This document shows, piece by piece, positions 63,789-64,000 of a stretch of DNA of 64,000 nucleotides; positions within the stretch are counted from its first letter, which is position 1, and every line of letters begins with the position of its first letter. The stretch lies in contig JACNKR010000048.1 of the NCBI GenBank assembly GCA_014381925.1, forward strand, positions 25,351 to 89,350, in the 5' to 3' direction. The notes beneath the pieces were generated by a model. That model made no database searches, was not told the DNA's origin, and saw only the letters and a list, made by a program, of their open reading frames with translations. The stretch comes from Fidelibacterota bacterium (GTDB taxonomy: Bacteria > Fidelibacterota > Marinisomatia > SCGC-AAA003-L08 > GCA-2689995). Position numbers and translations under genes: made by a program.

Positions 63789-64000
63789 ATGAATCTCAAT
63801 CAATTTACTCATCTATACCCAATTTCTAAAACTCTTCGATTTGAATTAAAACCAGTTGGAGAAACTTCAGATTATATTGAAAACTTTAAATCTCAATACT
63901 TAAAAGATATTGTTAAAAATGATATACAGAGAGCAAAAGATTACGAAATTATAAAAGAAATAATTGATGATTATCATCGACACTACATTGAAGAAAAATT
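63789..64000 (+). CDS. cas12a: Cas12a (Cpf1) type V-A CRISPR nuclease, N-terminal 70 codons only
   Basis: The frame starting at ATG 63789 is open to the window end. It begins MNLNQFTHLYPISKTLRFEL, the start of the WED-I/REC1 region shared by Cas12a proteins, which in Francisella reads SLSKTLRFELIPQGKT. Further on, RAKDYEIIKEIIDDYHRHYI matches the Francisella stretch [20 protein letters not shown]. Cas12a cuts DNA guided by a crRNA and processes its own array; those domains (RuvC, Nuc, crRNA processing) would lie beyond the edge. AAAGGA lies seven bases before the ATG. The upstream 130 bases show no Cas12a-type repeat hairpin. No cas1, cas2 or cas4 is on this side. Confidence 0.9.
   Translation, partial: MNLNQFTHLYPISKTLRFELKPVGETSDYIENFKSQYLKDIVKNDIQRAKDYEIIKEIIDDYHRHYIEEK

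Overview
This window is an AT-rich, gene-dense chromosomal segment from a Gram-negative bacterium that I place in the FCB superphylum. A marine Marinimicrobia/SAR406-like lineage is my best guess, but no rRNA is present to confirm it. The supporting traits are a complete lipid A start pathway with a fused LpxC-FabZ, BamA/BamD/Skp, a PorV-like barrel and a secreted protein with a type IX (Por) sorting domain, Bacteroidetes-type succinate dehydrogenase, a carboxypeptidase-regulatory-domain TonB receptor, and several secreted proteins with dockerin-like tails. TGA is used as a normal stop.

Layout. 1-2.7 kb: Mla-type lipid transport (mlaE partial, mlaF, mlaD) and a Trm112-like zinc ribbon. 2.7-12.5 kb: envelope and secretion genes (PorV-like, inactive M6-like, Peptidase-MA/TolB-like, DUF5683-like, bamD-like) and nadD. 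12.8-19.7 kb: a membrane-spanning one-component regulator, ftsEX, a FecR-domain protein and two tiny membrane proteins. 19.8-26.5 kb: large-type SRP RNA, dnaX, ybaB, recR, pgsA, pgpA (apparent frameshift), cinA, thpR, recA. 26.5-31.6 kb: a dockerin-tailed arylsulfotransferase-like protein, a minus-strand ZorA-like gene with two ZorB-like genes, a SpoVG-domain protein with an SSB-like tip, and crcB. 31.6-39.8 kb: sdhCAB, a diheme cytochrome with a beta-helix protein, and an aromatic amino acid group (aroQ, tyrA, class II DAHP synthase) with a leader peptide and attenuator. 40-51 kb: outer-membrane barrels, a dicarboxylate symporter with a paralogue remnant, a TonB receptor, dockerin-tailed secreted proteins, an AlkB-like hydroxylase and an MFS exporter. 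51.3-63.7 kb: ferredoxin, Mrp, then a tightly packed envelope operon uppS-bamA-skp-lpxD-lpxC/fabZ-lpxA-(unknown)-dxr-rseP. 63.8 kb to the end: the first 70 codons of a Cas12a (Cpf1) nuclease, cut by the window edge.

The most noteworthy items are: the Cas12a start at the right edge; an orphan ZorAB-like motor with two paralogous B subunits, only one of which keeps the proton-carrying Asp; a Phe/Tyr/Trp-rich leader peptide with a terminator hairpin in front of tyrA; a SpoVG protein ending in the SSB tip DDDIPF; and three genes (cinA, thpR, lpxA) whose only sensible start is ATT behind a good Shine-Dalgarno sequence. All functional statements come from reading motifs; no database search was run.
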